The position numbers and the translations under genes were made by a program. Below are positions 35,853-44,461 of a DNA stretch of 64,000 bases, piece after piece. The first letter of the stretch is position 1. Every line of letters starts with the position of its first letter. The notes beneath the pieces were generated by a model that searched no databases, was not told the DNA's origin, and was given only the letters and a program-made list of their open reading frames with translations. The DNA comes from QHVT01 sp036399015. GTDB lineage: Bacteria; Acidobacteriota; Thermoanaerobaculia; Gp7-AA8. Location of the stretch: the NCBI GenBank assembly GCA_036399015.1, contig DASWNW010000012.1:1-64000 (forward strand), read 5' to 3'.

Positions 35853-36276
35853 GGGGAACGACCACCCGCCGCCAGCCTTCCCCGGTGTGCTCCCAGAGGG
35901 TGCCGTGCATGTCGAGCCAGGGGCCGATGGGGCGGCCGTCCTTTGGCTCGGAGCCGATGCGGAGGACGTGGCCGTCGGGGTCCTCGATCTGCATCTCGAA
36001 CGCCCAGAGGTAGTTCGTCGGCGGGTGGCGGACTTTCGCGCCGCGGGCGACGTAGTCGGCGTAGAGCGGCTCCACGTCGTCCACGCCGATCCAGACCCAG
36101 GTGCCGGGGTGGCCCTGGTCGCCTTCGGTGAGGAAGAGCTGGCAGCCGTCGCGGGCCACGGAGGCGATGATCCCCGGCTCGTGAAACACGATCGTGAAGC
36201 CGAGGATGCGGACGTAGTAGTCGATGCTCGTCGGCAGGTCGCGGACGTAGAAGATCGGCGTCACGTTCTCGAACAT
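35824..36276 (-). CDS. VOC family (glyoxalase/bleomycin-resistance fold) protein
   Basis: The 150-residue protein has the paired beta-alpha-beta-beta-beta VOC fold: NVTPIFYVRDLPTSIDYYVR, LGFTIVFHEPGI, FLTEGDQGHPGTWVWIGVDD, and FEMQIEDPDGHVLRIGSEP. Such proteins are metal-dependent lyases, dioxygenases or antibiotic-binding proteins; the substrate is unknown. The C-terminal PGEPGSQPG is encoded by a REP-like element that also supplies the stop codon. The start follows the prmA stop by one base, so the two are coupled. Confidence 0.85.
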   Translation of the reverse strand: MFENVTPIFYVRDLPTSIDYYVRILGFTIVFHEPGIIASVARDGCQLFLTEGDQGHPGTWVWIGVDDVEPLYADYVARGAKVRHPPTNYLWAFEMQIEDPDGHVLRIGSEPKDGRPIGPWLDMHGTLWEHTGEGWRRVVVPPGEPGSQPG

Positions 36277-36277
36277 C

Positions 36278-37123
36278 TCAGCCCCTTTCGAAGACCCCGG
36301 CCCACCACTCCCCCTTCATCCGCTCCGCCACCAGCGTCAGCCCGTGCGGGCGGGCGGCGGCGACGACGTCGTCGCGTTTGACGACGAGGATGCCGCTGAG
36401 GATCAGGCGCGCGTCCGGCGCGAGCCGCGGCACGACGTCGGCGAGGAGCGGGAGGATGACCTCGGGGATGATGTTCATCGTCACCAGGTCGAACTCCCCC
36501 GCGCGGAGCGCCTCCACGCTGCCGATGAAGAGCGGCATCGCCGCCTCGGGGACGCCGTTGCGGATGCGGTTGTCGCGCAGTGCGCCGTAGGCGTCGGTGT
36601 CGTTGTCGAAGGCGACGACATAGCGCGCGCCGAGGCGGTGCATGGCCAGGGCGAGGATGCCGCTGCCGGCGCCGACGTCGAGGCCGCGCTTTCCGGCGAC
36701 GTCCATCGTCTCCAGCAGCTCGATGCAGAGCCAAGTGGTCTCGTGCGAGCCGGTGCCGAACGCCTGCTCCTGCGGCACCACGATCGTCAGGCGGTCGGAG
36801 TCCGCCGGAAACAGCGAGACGTCGGGCGCGACGACGAAACGGGCGCCGATGAAGAGCGGCGTGAGCGACTGCTGGTAGACGTCCAGCCAGTCGAGACGCT
36901 CCCGCTCCGTCTCGTGAAACTCCACCTCCCCCAGCCCACGCAGCACCTCGGCCGCGGCGGCGCGGTCTTCCGGCGAGTCGAAGTAGGCCGCGATGGTGGC
37001 CGTCCCGTTCACCTCGGACGACGTGCTCCCGGTGGACGCGGTGAGGAACAGGCGCGCCTGCAACAGTTCCTCGAGCGCCGCCTCGCGCGCGTCGAACGAC
37101 AGCTCGAGGATGAAGTCTTTCAC
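36278..37123 (-). CDS. prmA: Ribosomal protein L11 methyltransferase
   Basis: The 281-residue SAM-dependent methyltransferase trimethylates L11. Characteristic regions are DWLDVYQQSLTPLFIGARFV, FGTGSHETTWLCIELLETMD, the SAM motif GLDVGAGSGILALAMHRLGA, and MNIIPEVILPLL (family NI/NP motif; here N-I-I-P). The N-terminal substrate-recognition domain is typical. The start ATG overlaps the pyrophosphatase stop by four bases. Confidence 0.93.
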   Translation of the reverse strand: MKDFILELSFDAREAALEELLQARLFLTASTGSTSSEVNGTATIAAYFDSPEDRAAAAEVLRGLGEVEFHETERERLDWLDVYQQSLTPLFIGARFVVAPDVSLFPADSDRLTIVVPQEQAFGTGSHETTWLCIELLETMDVAGKRGLDVGAGSGILALAMHRLGARYVVAFDNDTDAYGALRDNRIRNGVPEAAMPLFIGSVEALRAGEFDLVTMNIIPEVILPLLADVVPRLAPDARLILSGILVVKRDDVVAAARPHGLTLVAERMKGEWWAGVFERG

Positions 37124-37737
37124 GCGCCCCCGGTTCCGAAGTGCGTGCGGTAGTCCTCCATCGCCGCCTGCACCACCGCCGCCGCATGCTCGTAGCCGTA
37201 CGTGCCGGCGACGCGGATGCGCTGCGCCTCCCCCGGCACGAGCTTGTACGTGCTGAAGTAGTGCTCGAGCCGCTCGACCAGCACCGGCGGCACGTCGGCG
37301 ATGTCCTCGGCGTCGCCCCAGACGTAGTCGCCCTGCAGCACGGCGATGATCTTGTCGTCGGCCTCGCCGCGGTCGAGAAGCTGCAGCCCGCCGATGACAC
37401 GCGCGGCGACGAGAATCTCCGACTTCGAGATCGGCCGCTCGCTGAGCACGCAGATGTCGAGCGGATCGCCGTCCCCCTTCGAGGCGACGGGCGAGAGCCG
37501 CGTGACCGCCTCCGCGCAGTACGTCTGCGGGATGAAGCCGTAGAGCGCGGGCGGCTGCGACGAGGTGCGCTGCGGGCGGTCCACCTTGAGATAGCCCGAC
37601 TGCTTGTCGACCTCGTACTTGATCAGGTCGAACGGGGTGATCTCGACGAAGACGTTGACGACGCGGGGGGCGTCGGCGCCGGCCGTGAGGCCGTGCCAGG
37701 GATGGGGGCGATAGAGAGAAAACGTCGGCTGGGCCAT
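37120..37737 (-). CDS. ppa: Inorganic pyrophosphatase, soluble family I
   Basis: The 205-residue enzyme hydrolyses pyrophosphate. It shows the family I active site: VFVEITPFDLIKYEVDK, LYGFIPQTYC, and DGDPLDICVLSERPI with the metal-binding aspartates, plus VIGGLQLLDRGEADDKIIAV and HYFSTYKLVPGE. I chose ATG 37737 (MAQPTFSLYRPHPWHG); the open frame is longer but covers the divergent gene. It heads a minus-strand operon with prmA and the VOC gene. Confidence 0.93.
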   Translation of the reverse strand: MAQPTFSLYRPHPWHGLTAGADAPRVVNVFVEITPFDLIKYEVDKQSGYLKVDRPQRTSSQPPALYGFIPQTYCAEAVTRLSPVASKGDGDPLDICVLSERPISKSEILVAARVIGGLQLLDRGEADDKIIAVLQGDYVWGDAEDIADVPPVLVERLEHYFSTYKLVPGEAQRIRVAGTYGYEHAAAVVQAAMEDYRTHFGTGGA

Positions 37738-37776
37738 TCCGCGGGCGATTCTATTGCTATCATCCGCCTCCTCGAA

Positions 37777-38349
37777 ATGGACACGCTCGCGGACATGCTC
37801 TGCCACGTTGCCGAGTACGCGCGCCACCCGCGCTCGATCGGCGCCATCATCCCGAGCAGCAAGGCGCTCGCGCGGACGATGACCGAGAGCGTCCCCCGCC
37901 TCGGCGAACGGGACGTGATCATCGAGCTCGGTCCCGGCACCGGCGCGATCACCCGCGCCATCGTCACCGCCTGGCCGCGCAACCGGATCATCGCCGTGGA
38001 GAAGAACGCGCGGCTCGCGGCGATGCTGCGCCAGCGCTTCCCCCGCGTCGACGTCGCCGAGACCTGCGTCTCGACCATCGCCCAGGACCTCATCCCGAAG
38101 GGCTATCGGGTCGGCGCGGTGCTGAGCAGCCTGCCGATGCTCTCCTTCGACGACGCCATGCGCCGCCGCGTGCTCGACGCCGTCTGCGGCCTCCTCGACC
38201 CGCGCGCGGTGTACATCCAGTTCACCTACTCCCGCGCCGCGTGGGACGGGTTCGCGCCGGAAGGGCTGCGCCTCGTCGGCACGCGGCGGGTGATGCGCAA
38301 CCTGCCGCCGGCGACGATCCTCTCGTTCGTGAAGCACGCTGCCGCGTGA
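37777..38349 (+). CDS. SAM-dependent methyltransferase, phospholipid N-methyltransferase-like
   Basis: The protein of about 190 residues begins MDTLADMLCHVAEYARHPRS, followed by IGAIIPSSKALARTM and the SAM motif IELGPGTGAITRAIVTA. These are typical of the PmtA/KsgA-like class that methylates phosphatidylethanolamine in Gram-negative bacteria. The C-terminal half has AVLSSLPMLSFDDAM and YIQFTYSRAAWDGF, as in PmtA. The exact substrate is inferred. It is divergent from ppa by 39 bases and followed by an FKBP gene. Confidence 0.82.
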   Translation: MDTLADMLCHVAEYARHPRSIGAIIPSSKALARTMTESVPRLGERDVIIELGPGTGAITRAIVTAWPRNRIIAVEKNARLAAMLRQRFPRVDVAETCVSTIAQDLIPKGYRVGAVLSSLPMLSFDDAMRRRVLDAVCGLLDPRAVYIQFTYSRAAWDGFAPEGLRLVGTRRVMRNLPPATILSFVKHAAA

Positions 38350-38376
38350 GACGCGTTCGCCGATAGAATCCGCCGG

Positions 38377-38853
38377 ATGAGAGCTCTCGCCGCCGTTTCG
38401 ATACTGCTGCTTGCCGCCTGCACCTCGCAGACGAGCGACCAGGCCCCCGCCACTTCCGCACCGGAGACCAGGATGACGACCCAGCAAGGCGACACCTTCG
38501 CGATGCCCACCAACCTGCAGAGCACCGCGTCGGGGCTGCAGTACTCGATCGACCGCCCCGGCACCGGCGCGCAGCCGCAGCCGGGACAGATCGTGTCGGT
38601 CCACTACACCGGCTGGCTCACCGACGGAAAGAAGTTCGACAGCTCCCGCGACCGCAACAAGCCGTTCGAGTTCCCGCTCGGCCAAGGGCGCGTCATCCGC
38701 GGGTGGGATGAAGGGGTGGCGGCGATGAGGATCGGCGAGAAGCGGACGCTGGTCATCCCGCCGGACCTCGGCTACGGCGCGCGCGGCGCCGGCGGCGTGA
38801 TCCCGCCGAATGCGACGCTCGTCTTCGCGGTAGAGCTCCTCGGCGCACGCTGA
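38377..38853 (+). CDS. FKBP-type peptidyl-prolyl isomerase lipoprotein
   Basis: The 158-residue protein has a lipoprotein signal (LLLAAC, Cys15) and a disordered Ser/Thr/Gln-rich linker. A single FKBP domain follows: GQIVSVHYTGWLTDGKKFDS, FPLGQGRVIRGWDEGVAAMR, KRTLVIPPDLGYGARGAGG and VIPPNATLVFAVELL. Those aromatic and acidic residues match active FKBP isomerases. It likely assists folding in the periplasm. Confidence 0.93.
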   Translation: MRALAAVSILLLAACTSQTSDQAPATSAPETRMTTQQGDTFAMPTNLQSTASGLQYSIDRPGTGAQPQPGQIVSVHYTGWLTDGKKFDSSRDRNKPFEFPLGQGRVIRGWDEGVAAMRIGEKRTLVIPPDLGYGARGAGGVIPPNATLVFAVELLGAR

Positions 38854-38857
38854 GGAG

Positions 38858-39973
38858 CTACGAGAAGAACTCCTTCACCTTATCGAACACGCCCTTCTCC
38901 CCGGGCGGATTCTCCCCCTCGATCGTCGCCAGCCGCTCGAGCAGATTGCGCTGCTCGTCGTTGACCGTGGTGGGGATGCGCACGACCGTGTGCACGTAAT
39001 GGTCGCCGCGGCCGGTGCCGTCGAGGAAGGGGACGCCCTTCCCGCGGAGACGGAAGACCTGGTTCGGCTGCGTGCCGGCCGGGATCTTCAGTGAGTCGCT
39101 GCCGTCGATCGTCTCGACGGTGGCGTCGCCGCCGAGGGCGGCCTTGGTGAAGCTGATGGCGTGCTCGCAATGGATGTCGTAGTCGCGGCGCTGGAACTTC
39201 GGATGCTCCTTCACCGACAGGAAGACGTAGAGATCGCCCGCCGGTCCGCCGTTGAAGCCGGCCTCCCCCTCGCCAGCGACGCGCAGCCGTGAGCCGTCGT
39301 CGACGCCCGCCGGGATCTTGACCGAGATCTTCTTCTCCTCGCGCACCCGTCCCGCGCCGCCGCAGGTCGCGCAGGGATCCTTGATCACCTTCCCCTGTCC
39401 GCCGCACTGCGGGCAGGTGCGCGCGACGGCGAAGAAGCCCTGTGAATAGCGGATCTGGCCGCGGCCGCCGCAGCCGGTGCAGGTCACGGGCTGCGTGCCC
39501 GACTTGGCGCCCGAGCCGGTGCAGGTCGCGCAGGTGATCGTGCGCGGCACGTTCAACGAGATCTCCTTGCCGAAGACCGCGTCCAGGAACTCGAGCTGCA
39601 GGTCGTAGCGCAGGTCGTTGCCGCGCGCCGGGCGCGTGCCCTTGCGCCCGCGGGCGCCGAAGAAGTCGCCGAAGCCGAACAGGTCGCCGAGGATGTCGCC
39701 GAAGTCGGCGAACTGGTTCGGGTCGAAGCCGCCCATGCCGGACATCCCTTGATGTCCGTAGCGGTCGTAACGCCCGCGCTTCTCCTCGTCGGAGAGCACG
39801 CCGTACGCTTCCGCCGCCTCCTTGAACTTCTCCTCGGCCTCGGAGTCGCCGGGATTCTTGTCGGGGTGGTACTTGACCGCGAGCTTGCGGTACGCCTTCT
39901 TGATCTCGTCTACGGTAGCGGTGCGGGAGAGCCCCAGCACCTCGTAGTAGTCGCGTTTCTCGGTGGTAGCCAT
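38858..39973 (-). CDS. dnaJ: Chaperone protein DnaJ
   Basis: The 371-residue DnaJ has the J-domain with HPD (YHPDKNPG), a Gly/Phe-rich linker, and four CxxCxGxG zinc motifs (CATCTGSG, CTGCGGRG, CPQCGGQG, CATCGGAG). A C-terminal client-binding domain completes it. It stimulates DnaK ATPase activity. The start is immediately adjacent to the dnaK stop, and it is the last gene of the hrcA operon. Confidence 0.97.
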   Translation of the reverse strand: MATTEKRDYYEVLGLSRTATVDEIKKAYRKLAVKYHPDKNPGDSEAEEKFKEAAEAYGVLSDEEKRGRYDRYGHQGMSGMGGFDPNQFADFGDILGDLFGFGDFFGARGRKGTRPARGNDLRYDLQLEFLDAVFGKEISLNVPRTITCATCTGSGAKSGTQPVTCTGCGGRGQIRYSQGFFAVARTCPQCGGQGKVIKDPCATCGGAGRVREEKKISVKIPAGVDDGSRLRVAGEGEAGFNGGPAGDLYVFLSVKEHPKFQRRDYDIHCEHAISFTKAALGGDATVETIDGSDSLKIPAGTQPNQVFRLRGKGVPFLDGTGRGDHYVHTVVRIPTTVNDEQRNLLERLATIEGENPPGEKGVFDKVKEFFS

Positions 39974-41812
39974 TTACGAAGTCGGTTCCGAAGTGGACAT
40001 GCTCTTCATGGGGTTGTACAGCATGACGCTGGTGAGGATGCGCGAGGCGTTCTGCAGCTCGAAGATCGCGTCGTTGATCTTCTGCTTGTCGTCCGCGGTG
40101 ACCGACTCGCGCGCCTTCATGATGATCTTCTGCACGCGGTCGCGGTCGCCCTCGTTCAGCAGCTTCCCGAACTCCTTGAACACCTTGTCGTTGGTGTAGA
40201 TCATCCCCTCCAGCTTGTTCTGGAGCACGCGCATCTCGCGGCGCGCGGAGTCGGCGCGCTGGTGGGCGGAGGCGTCGTTGATGATGCGGTCGATCTCGTC
40301 CTTCGAGAGGCCACCCGCGGGGTTGATCTGCACGCCCTGAGACTGCCCCGTGGCCTGGTCGCGCGCGGTGACGTTGACGATGCCGTTCGAGTCGATGGCG
40401 AACGTGACCTCGATCTGCGGCACGCCGCGCGGCGCGGGCGGGATGCCGACCAGGTCGAACTTGCCGAGGGAGTTGTTTTCGCGCGCGAACTCGCGCTCGC
40501 CCTGCAGCACGTGCACCGTGACCTTGTTCTGGTTGTCGGCAACGGTGGTGAAGACGAGCGAATTCTTGGTCGGAATCGTGGCGTTGCGGTCGATCAGCTT
40601 GGTGAAAAGGCCACCGTGCGTCTCGATGCCGAGGGAGAGCGGCGTGACGTCGAGGAGCACCATGTCCTTGATGTCGCCGCGGAGGATGCCTCCCTGGATG
40701 GCGGCGCCGACCGCGACCACCTCGTCGGGATTGATGTTGCGGTTGGGGTCCTTGCCGAAGACCTGCTTGACCGATTCGACGACGCGCGGCATGCGCGTCT
40801 GGCCGCCGACGAGCACGATCTCGTCGACGTCGCGGGCGGTCACGCCGGCGGCGCGCAGCGCGTCGTTGACCGGCCCGATGGTCTTCTGCACCAGGTCTTC
40901 GACCAGGCGCTCGAGCTCCCTGCGCGTCAGCACGGTGTTGAGGTGCTTGGGGCCGGAGGCGTCGGCGGAGATGAACGGCAGCGTGATGCGCGACTCCTGC
41001 TCGATCGACAGCTCACACTTCGCGCGCTCGGCCGCCTCCTTGAGCCGCTGCAGGGCCATGCGGTCGTCCCGGAGGTCGATGCCGGTGTCGCGCTGGAACG
41101 TCTCGATCAGCCAGTCCATGACCCGCTTGTCGAAGTCTTCGCCGCCGAGGTAGGTGTCGCCGGAAGTGGAGAGGACCTCGAACAGGCCGTCCTCGAGCTT
41201 GAGGATCGAGACGTCGAACGTGCCGCCGCCGAGGTCGTAGACGGCGATGACCTGGTTCTGCCGGTTCTCGAGACCGTACGCGAGCGCCGCGGCGGTCGGC
41301 TCGTTGATGATGCGCAGCACCTCGAGGCCGGCGATCTTGCCGGCGTCGCGCGTGGCCTGCCGCTGCGAGTCGTTGAAGTAGGCGGGGACGGTGATGATCG
41401 CCTCGTTGATCTCCTCGCCGAGGAAGTCCTGCGCGAACGCCTTGATCTCCATGAGCACGAACGCCGAGATCTCCTCGGCGGAGTACTCGCGGTCGCGGAT
41501 CTTCACCTTCACGTCGCCGTTCGAGGCGGGGACGATGTTGTACGGCAGGACCGACTTCGCGTGCGCGACTTCGTCCGACTCGTACTTGCGGCCGATCAGC
41601 CGCTTGATCGCGAAGACCGTGTTGAACGGGTTCGTGATCGCCTGCCGCTTCGCGATCTGGCCGACCAGGCGCTCGCTGTCCTCGGTGAAGCCGACCACGG
41701 AGGGGGTGGTGCGGCTCCCCTCGCGGTTGGCGATCACCTGAGGTGCCGTCACGTCGACGACAGCCACGCACGAATTGGTCGTGCCGAGATCGATTCCGAT
41801 GATTTTGGGCAT
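39974..41812 (-). CDS. dnaK: Chaperone protein DnaK (Hsp70)
   Basis: The 612-residue Hsp70 begins with IGIDLGTTNSCVAVVDV and has the actin-like ATPase domain (YDLGGGTFDVSIL, ILVGG-type EIVLVGGQTRMPRV), a substrate-binding domain, and a helical lid. The C-terminus ends KSMSTSEPTS, without the usual EEVD-like acidic tail and about 25 residues shorter than E. coli DnaK. It lies between grpE (21 bases upstream) and dnaJ (no gap), in one CIRCE-controlled operon. Confidence 0.97.
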   Translation of the reverse strand: MPKIIGIDLGTTNSCVAVVDVTAPQVIANREGSRTTPSVVGFTEDSERLVGQIAKRQAITNPFNTVFAIKRLIGRKYESDEVAHAKSVLPYNIVPASNGDVKVKIRDREYSAEEISAFVLMEIKAFAQDFLGEEINEAIITVPAYFNDSQRQATRDAGKIAGLEVLRIINEPTAAALAYGLENRQNQVIAVYDLGGGTFDVSILKLEDGLFEVLSTSGDTYLGGEDFDKRVMDWLIETFQRDTGIDLRDDRMALQRLKEAAERAKCELSIEQESRITLPFISADASGPKHLNTVLTRRELERLVEDLVQKTIGPVNDALRAAGVTARDVDEIVLVGGQTRMPRVVESVKQVFGKDPNRNINPDEVVAVGAAIQGGILRGDIKDMVLLDVTPLSLGIETHGGLFTKLIDRNATIPTKNSLVFTTVADNQNKVTVHVLQGEREFARENNSLGKFDLVGIPPAPRGVPQIEVTFAIDSNGIVNVTARDQATGQSQGVQINPAGGLSKDEIDRIINDASAHQRADSARREMRVLQNKLEGMIYTNDKVFKEFGKLLNEGDRDRVQKIIMKARESVTADDKQKINDAIFELQNASRILTSVMLYNPMKSMSTSEPTS

Positions 41813-41833
41813 TCCGTGTTTGGGGTAAGACTA

Positions 41834-42448
41834 CTACGCGGTGCGGTCGGGGCCGCCGACCGCCACCTTCACGAGCGCGGGACGCAGCAGGCGGTCGTGC
41901 AGGAAATAGCCTTTCTGCAGCACCGCCACCACCGTTTGAGAGGGGACGTCCGGGTCTTCTTCCCGCACCACGGCCTCGTGGATGTTCGGGTCGAAGTGGA
42001 CCGACTCCTCGTCGATCGGCTTGAGGCCGTGCTTCTGCAGCGTGTCGTAGAGCTGCTTGTAGATGAGCAGCACGCCCTTGTGGAACTCGTCGCCTTCCTC
42101 CGCGTGCTCGAGCGCGCGGTCGAAGTTGTCGAGGACCGGGAGGATGTCCTTCATCGCGCCGGCGAGCGCGTAGCGGAAGAAGTCGGCCTTCTCCCGCTCG
42201 GTGCGCTTGCGCAGATTTTCAAAGTCGGCGAGCGTGCGGAGGTAACGGTCCTTGAGCTGCTGATTCTCCTCGCGAAGGGCGGCGTCGGCCGGACCGGCGG
42301 TGGCGCCGGCGTCGGGGTTGTCCTCGGCGACGGCCTCCTGTGCGGTCTCGCGCATCTCGCGCTCGATCTCCTCGATCGAGCCCCCGGCGTCTTCGATGAC
42401 GTAGGTATCGTCGGTGTCTTCGGCACCGCGCGGTTTGTTCTCGTCCAT
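41834..42448 (-). CDS. grpE: Nucleotide exchange factor GrpE
   Basis: The 204-residue protein has an acidic N-terminus, a long coiled-coil (ALREENQQLKDRYLRTLADF) and the C-terminal beta-domain (HEAVVREEDPDVPSQTVVAV, GYFLHDRLLRPALVKVA). It releases ADP from DnaK. Its ATG overlaps the hrcA stop by one base (TAATG). Confidence 0.95.
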   Translation of the reverse strand: MDENKPRGAEDTDDTYVIEDAGGSIEEIEREMRETAQEAVAEDNPDAGATAGPADAALREENQQLKDRYLRTLADFENLRKRTEREKADFFRYALAGAMKDILPVLDNFDRALEHAEEGDEFHKGVLLIYKQLYDTLQKHGLKPIDEESVHFDPNIHEAVVREEDPDVPSQTVVAVLQKGYFLHDRLLRPALVKVAVGGPDRTA

Positions 42449-43521
42449 TAGCTGCCGTGCTCCTCTTCTTCTTCGATCTTGCGGCTGAGAGCGCGGCTCA
42501 GGTAGTCGACGAGGGGCGCCATGCGGGCGTACTCCATGCGCATGGGGCCGATGATGCCGACCATGCCGAGCGGCGCAGAAGTCGAGCCGTATCGCCGGGC
42601 GACGATACTGAAGTTGTGCACCTGTGTGAAGTCGCTCTCGGATCCGATGAGGATCTGCAGCCCTTCTTCATCGAGGCACGTCTCCAGGATGTCGACCAGC
42701 TTCTCCTTCTCCTGCAGCGCCAGGAACGTCCTGCGCAACGAGGCGGCGTCGGCGAACTCCGGTTTGTTGAGGATCGAGGCCGCCCCCTCGACGTAGAGCT
42801 CGTGCTCGAACGGGGCCACGTCGTTGACCGCCTCGATGCCGAGGGAGATGGTCTTCTGCAGCATCTGGTCGTGGAGGGCGCGCTCCTGCTCGGTCATGCG
42901 GATGAGGCGGCGGCGGATCATGTCGAGGGTCGAGCCGGCGAACTCGATGGTGATGTAGCGGCTGATCTTCTCCAGCTCGTCGCGGGTGAAGACGAAGCGG
43001 GTGTCGATGATCTTGTTCACCACCACGCCGTTCACGCCGACGATGACGCACTGGATGCGGGTCTCGCCGACGAGGATGAAGTCCATCGAGCGGATGGCGA
43101 ACTGGAGCAGGGTGGGCATGAACACGACGCCCACCTGGTCACTCATCTTCGACAGCAGGTTTCCGGCGTGCTGGAGGACCTGGTCGATCTCGGTGGCGGC
43201 CCCGACCTCTTTCTCGATCGTCTCCCGGTCGCGGAGCGACAGCGCGCGCGACTTCATGAGGTGGTTGATGAAGAAGCGGTAGCCGCGGTCGGTGGGGATG
43301 CGGCCGGCGGAGGTGTGCGGCTGCTGGAGGAGGCCGTGGTCCTCGAGGTCGGCCATGACGTTGCGGAGGCTGGCCGGGGAGAGCTGGAACTTGCCGCACT
43401 TGGAGAGGGTGCGCGACCCGATGGGCTCGCCGCTGTCGATGTGCTGAAGAATGATCTCCCGCAACACCTCGCGTGCCCGCGGGTCGAGATCGTGCTCGTG
43501 AAGCTCGTGTTTCTGCGCCAT
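42448..43521 (-). CDS. hrcA: Heat-inducible transcription repressor HrcA
   Basis: HrcA binds the CIRCE operator and is stabilised by GroEL. This copy of about 357 residues has the N-terminal winged-helix region with LREIILQHIDSGEPIGSRTL and SLRNVMADLEDHGLLQQPHT. HTSAGRIPTDRGYRFFINHL follows, and a central GAF-like dimerisation domain. ATG 43521 (MAQKHELHEHD) is chosen because it lies right after the CIRCE and a GGGACTG box; ATG 43536 would overlap the operator. It is the first gene of hrcA-grpE-dnaK-dnaJ. Confidence 0.95.
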   Translation of the reverse strand: MAQKHELHEHDLDPRAREVLREIILQHIDSGEPIGSRTLSKCGKFQLSPASLRNVMADLEDHGLLQQPHTSAGRIPTDRGYRFFINHLMKSRALSLRDRETIEKEVGAATEIDQVLQHAGNLLSKMSDQVGVVFMPTLLQFAIRSMDFILVGETRIQCVIVGVNGVVVNKIIDTRFVFTRDELEKISRYITIEFAGSTLDMIRRRLIRMTEQERALHDQMLQKTISLGIEAVNDVAPFEHELYVEGAASILNKPEFADAASLRRTFLALQEKEKLVDILETCLDEEGLQILIGSESDFTQVHNFSIVARRYGSTSAPLGMVGIIGPMRMEYARMAPLVDYLSRALSRKIEEEEEHGS

Positions 43522-43529
43522 CAGTCCCA

Positions 43530-43556
43530 CTGGCACTCACGCGGACCGAGTGCCAG
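43530..43556 (-). promoter_or_regulatory. CIRCE operator
   Basis: The inverted repeat CTGGCACTC, a 9-base spacer, then GAGTGCCAG matches the CIRCE consensus (TTAGCACTC-N9-GAGTGCTAA) in all core positions. It lies between the promoter and the hrcA start, so HrcA represses its own operon by blocking initiation. Confidence 0.95.
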
Positions 43557-43560
43557 GCAG

Positions 43561-43589
43561 ACTGTAGGAACAGGGGGAGGCACTGTCAA
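43561..43589 (-). promoter_or_regulatory. Sigma70-type promoter of the hrcA operon
   Basis: On the minus strand a perfect -35 (TTGACA at 43589-43584) is followed by 17 bases and a -10 (TACAGT at 43566-43561). The CIRCE begins five bases downstream, where transcription should start. The spacing and both boxes are close to the housekeeping consensus. Confidence 0.88.
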
Positions 43590-43633
43590 TATGTCACCGA
43601 GGTAAGATTGAGGGCGGAATCGGGTTTGCCGGT

Positions 43634-43936
43634 ATGGATCAACGATTCAACCGTCTTGGCGAACGGTTCGACCGTCTTGATGAACGGTTCGACCGTATTG
43701 ACGAACGGTTCGACCGTATCGACGAACGGTTCGACCAGCTGGGACGGAAGCTCGACGATGCGGTCGAGGAAATGCGCCGCCATTTTGATGCCGCGGCGGA
43801 ACGAATCGAAGCCATCGGGCACGAACTGGCGGAGCGCGTCGGGCTCTTCAAGGAAAAGATGAACCGCGAGGCCCTGGCGAGAAGATCGATGATGAAGTTG
43901 GTGCGGGGCGGCGACGACGCCACGAAACAGACGTAG
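43634..43936 (+). CDS. Small coiled-coil protein with heptad (ERFDRID) repeats
   Basis: The 100-residue protein begins with consecutive heptads of the form ERFDRxD (residues 8-36), each encoded by 21 bases (GAACGGTTCGACCGT...). A helical region with VEEMRRHFDAAAERIEAIGH follows. It lacks a signal peptide and should form a long coiled coil or helical bundle. Two paralogues follow at once, so this is a small tandem family. The function is unknown. Confidence 0.72.
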   Translation: MDQRFNRLGERFDRLDERFDRIDERFDRIDERFDQLGRKLDDAVEEMRRHFDAAAERIEAIGHELAERVGLFKEKMNREALARRSMMKLVRGGDDATKQT

Positions 43937-43952
43937 CATTGGTTCAGGACGT

Positions 43953-44288
43953 ATGGACGAGAACGATTTCAAGCGGCTGCTGGACGAGGCCCTCGGGCAG
44001 ATGGAAGCGCGGATCGACGGACGGTTCGAGGAAATGGACCGGCGGTTCGACCAGCGGTTCCACGGTGTGGACCGCAAGATCGACAACGCGGTCGAGGAAA
44101 TGCGCCGTCACTTCGATGCCACCGCGGAGCGGATGGAAGCGAACGGGCGCCTCCTCGCAGAGACCGTCGGGTATCTCGACGAGAAGTTGAACCGTGAGAC
44201 GCGCCGCCTCGATGAGAAGATCGACGAGGGAGATGCCGAGCTCCGGTCGATGATCAAGCTGGTGCAGGGCGGCGGAGGAGGCAGCTAA
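43953..44288 (+). CDS. Coiled-coil paralogue, MDExDFKRLL family
   Basis: The 111-residue protein starts MDENDFKRLLDEALGQMEAR and shares with its neighbour the VEEMRRHFDATAERMEANG segment and the ending RSMIKLVQGG (compare RSMMKLVRGG). The rest is charged helix with the same heptad spacing (DGRFEEMDRRFDQRF). It appears to be a duplicated relative in a three-gene array, with 16 bases between it and the previous stop. The function is unknown. Confidence 0.72.
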   Translation: MDENDFKRLLDEALGQMEARIDGRFEEMDRRFDQRFHGVDRKIDNAVEEMRRHFDATAERMEANGRLLAETVGYLDEKLNRETRRLDEKIDEGDAELRSMIKLVQGGGGGS

Positions 44289-44293
44289 GCAGG

Positions 44294-44452
44294 ATGGACG
44301 AGCAGGACTTCAAGCGGCTGCTGGATGCGAGCGCGGAGCGCCTGGAGAACAGGTTCTCCTATGCGGAGTTCGCCCGCCGCTTGCGGGCGCTCGAAGAAGG
44401 CGTCGCCGATCTGCAGGCGCGGGTGGAGCGGCTGGAACAGGCGCCCCACTAG
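44294..44452 (+). CDS. Short coiled-coil paralogue, MDExDFKRLL family
   Basis: ATG 44294 gives 52 residues beginning MDEQDFKRLLDASAERLENR and ending LQARVERLEQAPH. The first ten residues match the preceding paralogue almost exactly and the ending is a clean leucine-zipper-like helix. It lies five bases after the previous stop. It is probably a real third member, though too short to be certain. Confidence 0.6.
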   Translation: MDEQDFKRLLDASAERLENRFSYAEFARRLRALEEGVADLQARVERLEQAPH

Positions 44453-44461
44453 CCCCAGTCC

